From positions 1 to 6,089 of the forward strand of contig JACPSX010000035.1 of NCBI GenBank assembly GCA_016193065.1: DNA of 6,089 nucleotides. The letters are read 5' to 3'. A program made the translations under genes and the position numbers. This document shows, piece by piece, positions 5,646-6,089 of the stretch. The stretch is from Candidatus Tectimicrobiota bacterium. Lineage in GTDB: Bacteria > JACPSX01. The notes beneath the pieces were generated by a model. That model did not search any database. It saw only the letters and a program-made list of their open reading frames with translations, and was not told the DNA's origin. How positions within the stretch are numbered: the first letter of the stretch is position 1; each line of letters opens with the position of its first letter.

Positions 5646-5870
5646 AAAGGAAAATTCGTAACCACCGGGGTCAGCGTAGCAAGCGGATAGAGCCGATCAA
5701 GGATGGTATTCTTGCAAGTGGTGATCAGTGCCTGCGCCCGTCGAAATTAGAATACACTCCTTGGAGGGGTACTGGGGATTCTCAGGTATACCAGCGGGAA
5801 ATCACCAGAGCGGGGGAGGCTTTGGGCATAGGAAACTTCCTCTTGGGGCTTGGAAAGGGATTCTGAGAAG
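5646..5870. other. stretch without a recognisable gene after the structured region
   Basis: One frame stays open from 5528 to 5866, but it lacks a ribosome site and reads as low-hydrophobicity sequence rich in Arg and Pro that resembles no family I know. Palindromic pieces such as GGTATACC near 5787 occur. I cannot say whether it continues the structured RNA or is decayed coding sequence. Confidence 0.4.
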
Positions 5871-5880
5871 AGTTTATAAT
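5850..5880 (+). promoter_or_regulatory. possible promoter with perfect -10 box
   Basis: TATAAT at 5875-5880 is an exact -10. TTGGAA at 5850-5855 matches the -35 consensus at four of six positions but with a long 19-base spacer. No gene follows before the hairpin at 5978, so any transcript would be a short RNA. Confidence 0.3.
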
Positions 5881-5887
5881 TCAAACA

Positions 5888-5919
5888 GTTCGGGGGGTCA
5901 AGCCCCTTTCATTCCGAAC
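5888..5919. repeat. nested inverted repeat GTTCGG/CCGAAC
   Basis: GTTCGG (5888-5893) pairs with CCGAAC (5914-5919). Inside, GGGG (5894-5897) pairs with CCCC (5903-5906) around TCAAG, leaving a one-sided 7-base bulge TTTCATT. It begins 7 bases after the TATAAT box, so it would sit at the 5' end of any RNA made from it. Confidence 0.5.
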
Positions 5920-5977
5920 AACTCACTCAACCCGAATCCTCAACACCAAAGAAAAAATGGTCCCGATCTTTATCCGA

Positions 5978-6010
5978 GGGTGGGGCCTTTCTGCCACACC
6001 CTTCTTTTCC
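5978..6010 (+). terminator. probable intrinsic terminator
   Basis: GGGTGGGG (5978-5985) pairs with CCACACCC (5994-6001) at seven of eight positions around an 8-base loop, and TTCTTTTCC follows on the plus strand. The T-tract is imperfect. It would end plus-strand transcription coming from the TIR gene and structured region, or from the box at 5875. Confidence 0.45.
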
Positions 6011-6089
6011 TGTGTCATGCCTCAGTGCGGTAAAAAGGGCAGCTTCGCTTTTTTTCTTGACGCCAGTGTGGGCTGGAATGATAAATGGA

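Noticed and set aside
5528-6033. Two overlapping open frames of 112 and 101 codons
   Set aside because: No ribosome sites, no recognisable domains, and one runs through the terminator-like hairpin at 5978.
6032-6058. A-run, small hairpin and T-run resembling a bidirectional terminator
   Set aside because: The pairing core is only AGC-TTC-GCT with mismatches beyond it, so the stem is too weak to call.
1-6089. CRISPR array or insertion sequence with terminal inverted repeats
   Set aside because: No regularly spaced repeats and no transposase frame or paired element ends are visible.

Overview
The window looks like a bacterial chromosome fragment. It carries Shine-Dalgarno-led genes on both strands, two tRNA genes with encoded CCA ends behind a near-consensus -35/-10 promoter, and a GC-rich backbone of roughly 60% on inspected lines. 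Nothing in it fixes a species. The gene content (two core-type MetE proteins in tandem, a YVTN propeller with a DUF2249-like head) would suit an environmental, perhaps anaerobic, lineage, but that is inference.

Left part, 1-3290. Two cobalamin-independent methionine synthase (MetE) family genes lie on the minus strand and overlap by ATGA. The upstream one (581-1543) keeps the fold but has lost every expected zinc ligand and the catalytic histidine. The downstream one (1-584, cut by the window edge) keeps the expected motifs in its visible part. A possible promoter and a small plus-strand ORF (1747-1944) lie upstream of the pair. A minus-strand gene (2040-3290) encodes an eight-repeat YVTN beta-propeller preceded by a DUF2249-like domain.

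Middle, 3291-4238. A perfect 9-bp inverted repeat is followed by a strong promoter, then tRNA-Val(UAC) and tRNA-Asp(GUC). Beyond tRNA-Asp the character changes. There is a gene-free stretch with short repeats, then about 90 codons resembling the C-terminus of a HerA/VirD4-type DNA-translocating ATPase with no N-terminal part. This looks like the scar of a mobile element at a tRNA gene.

Right part, 4239-6089. A TIR-domain protein of 286 residues, with lower GC than the left part, has an intact catalytic-Glu motif and a C-terminal domain I do not recognise. From 12 bases after its stop codon, about 540 bases fold into many nested helices. This stretch starts with GTGTG and has a GTGAAAGTCC hairpin, features that recall group II intron domain I, but I see no reverse transcriptase and no domain V. 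The rest holds no convincing gene, only a terminator-like hairpin near 6000. The likeliest reading is a decayed genomic island at tRNA-Asp carrying a possible TIR defence gene and a structured RNA or intron relic.
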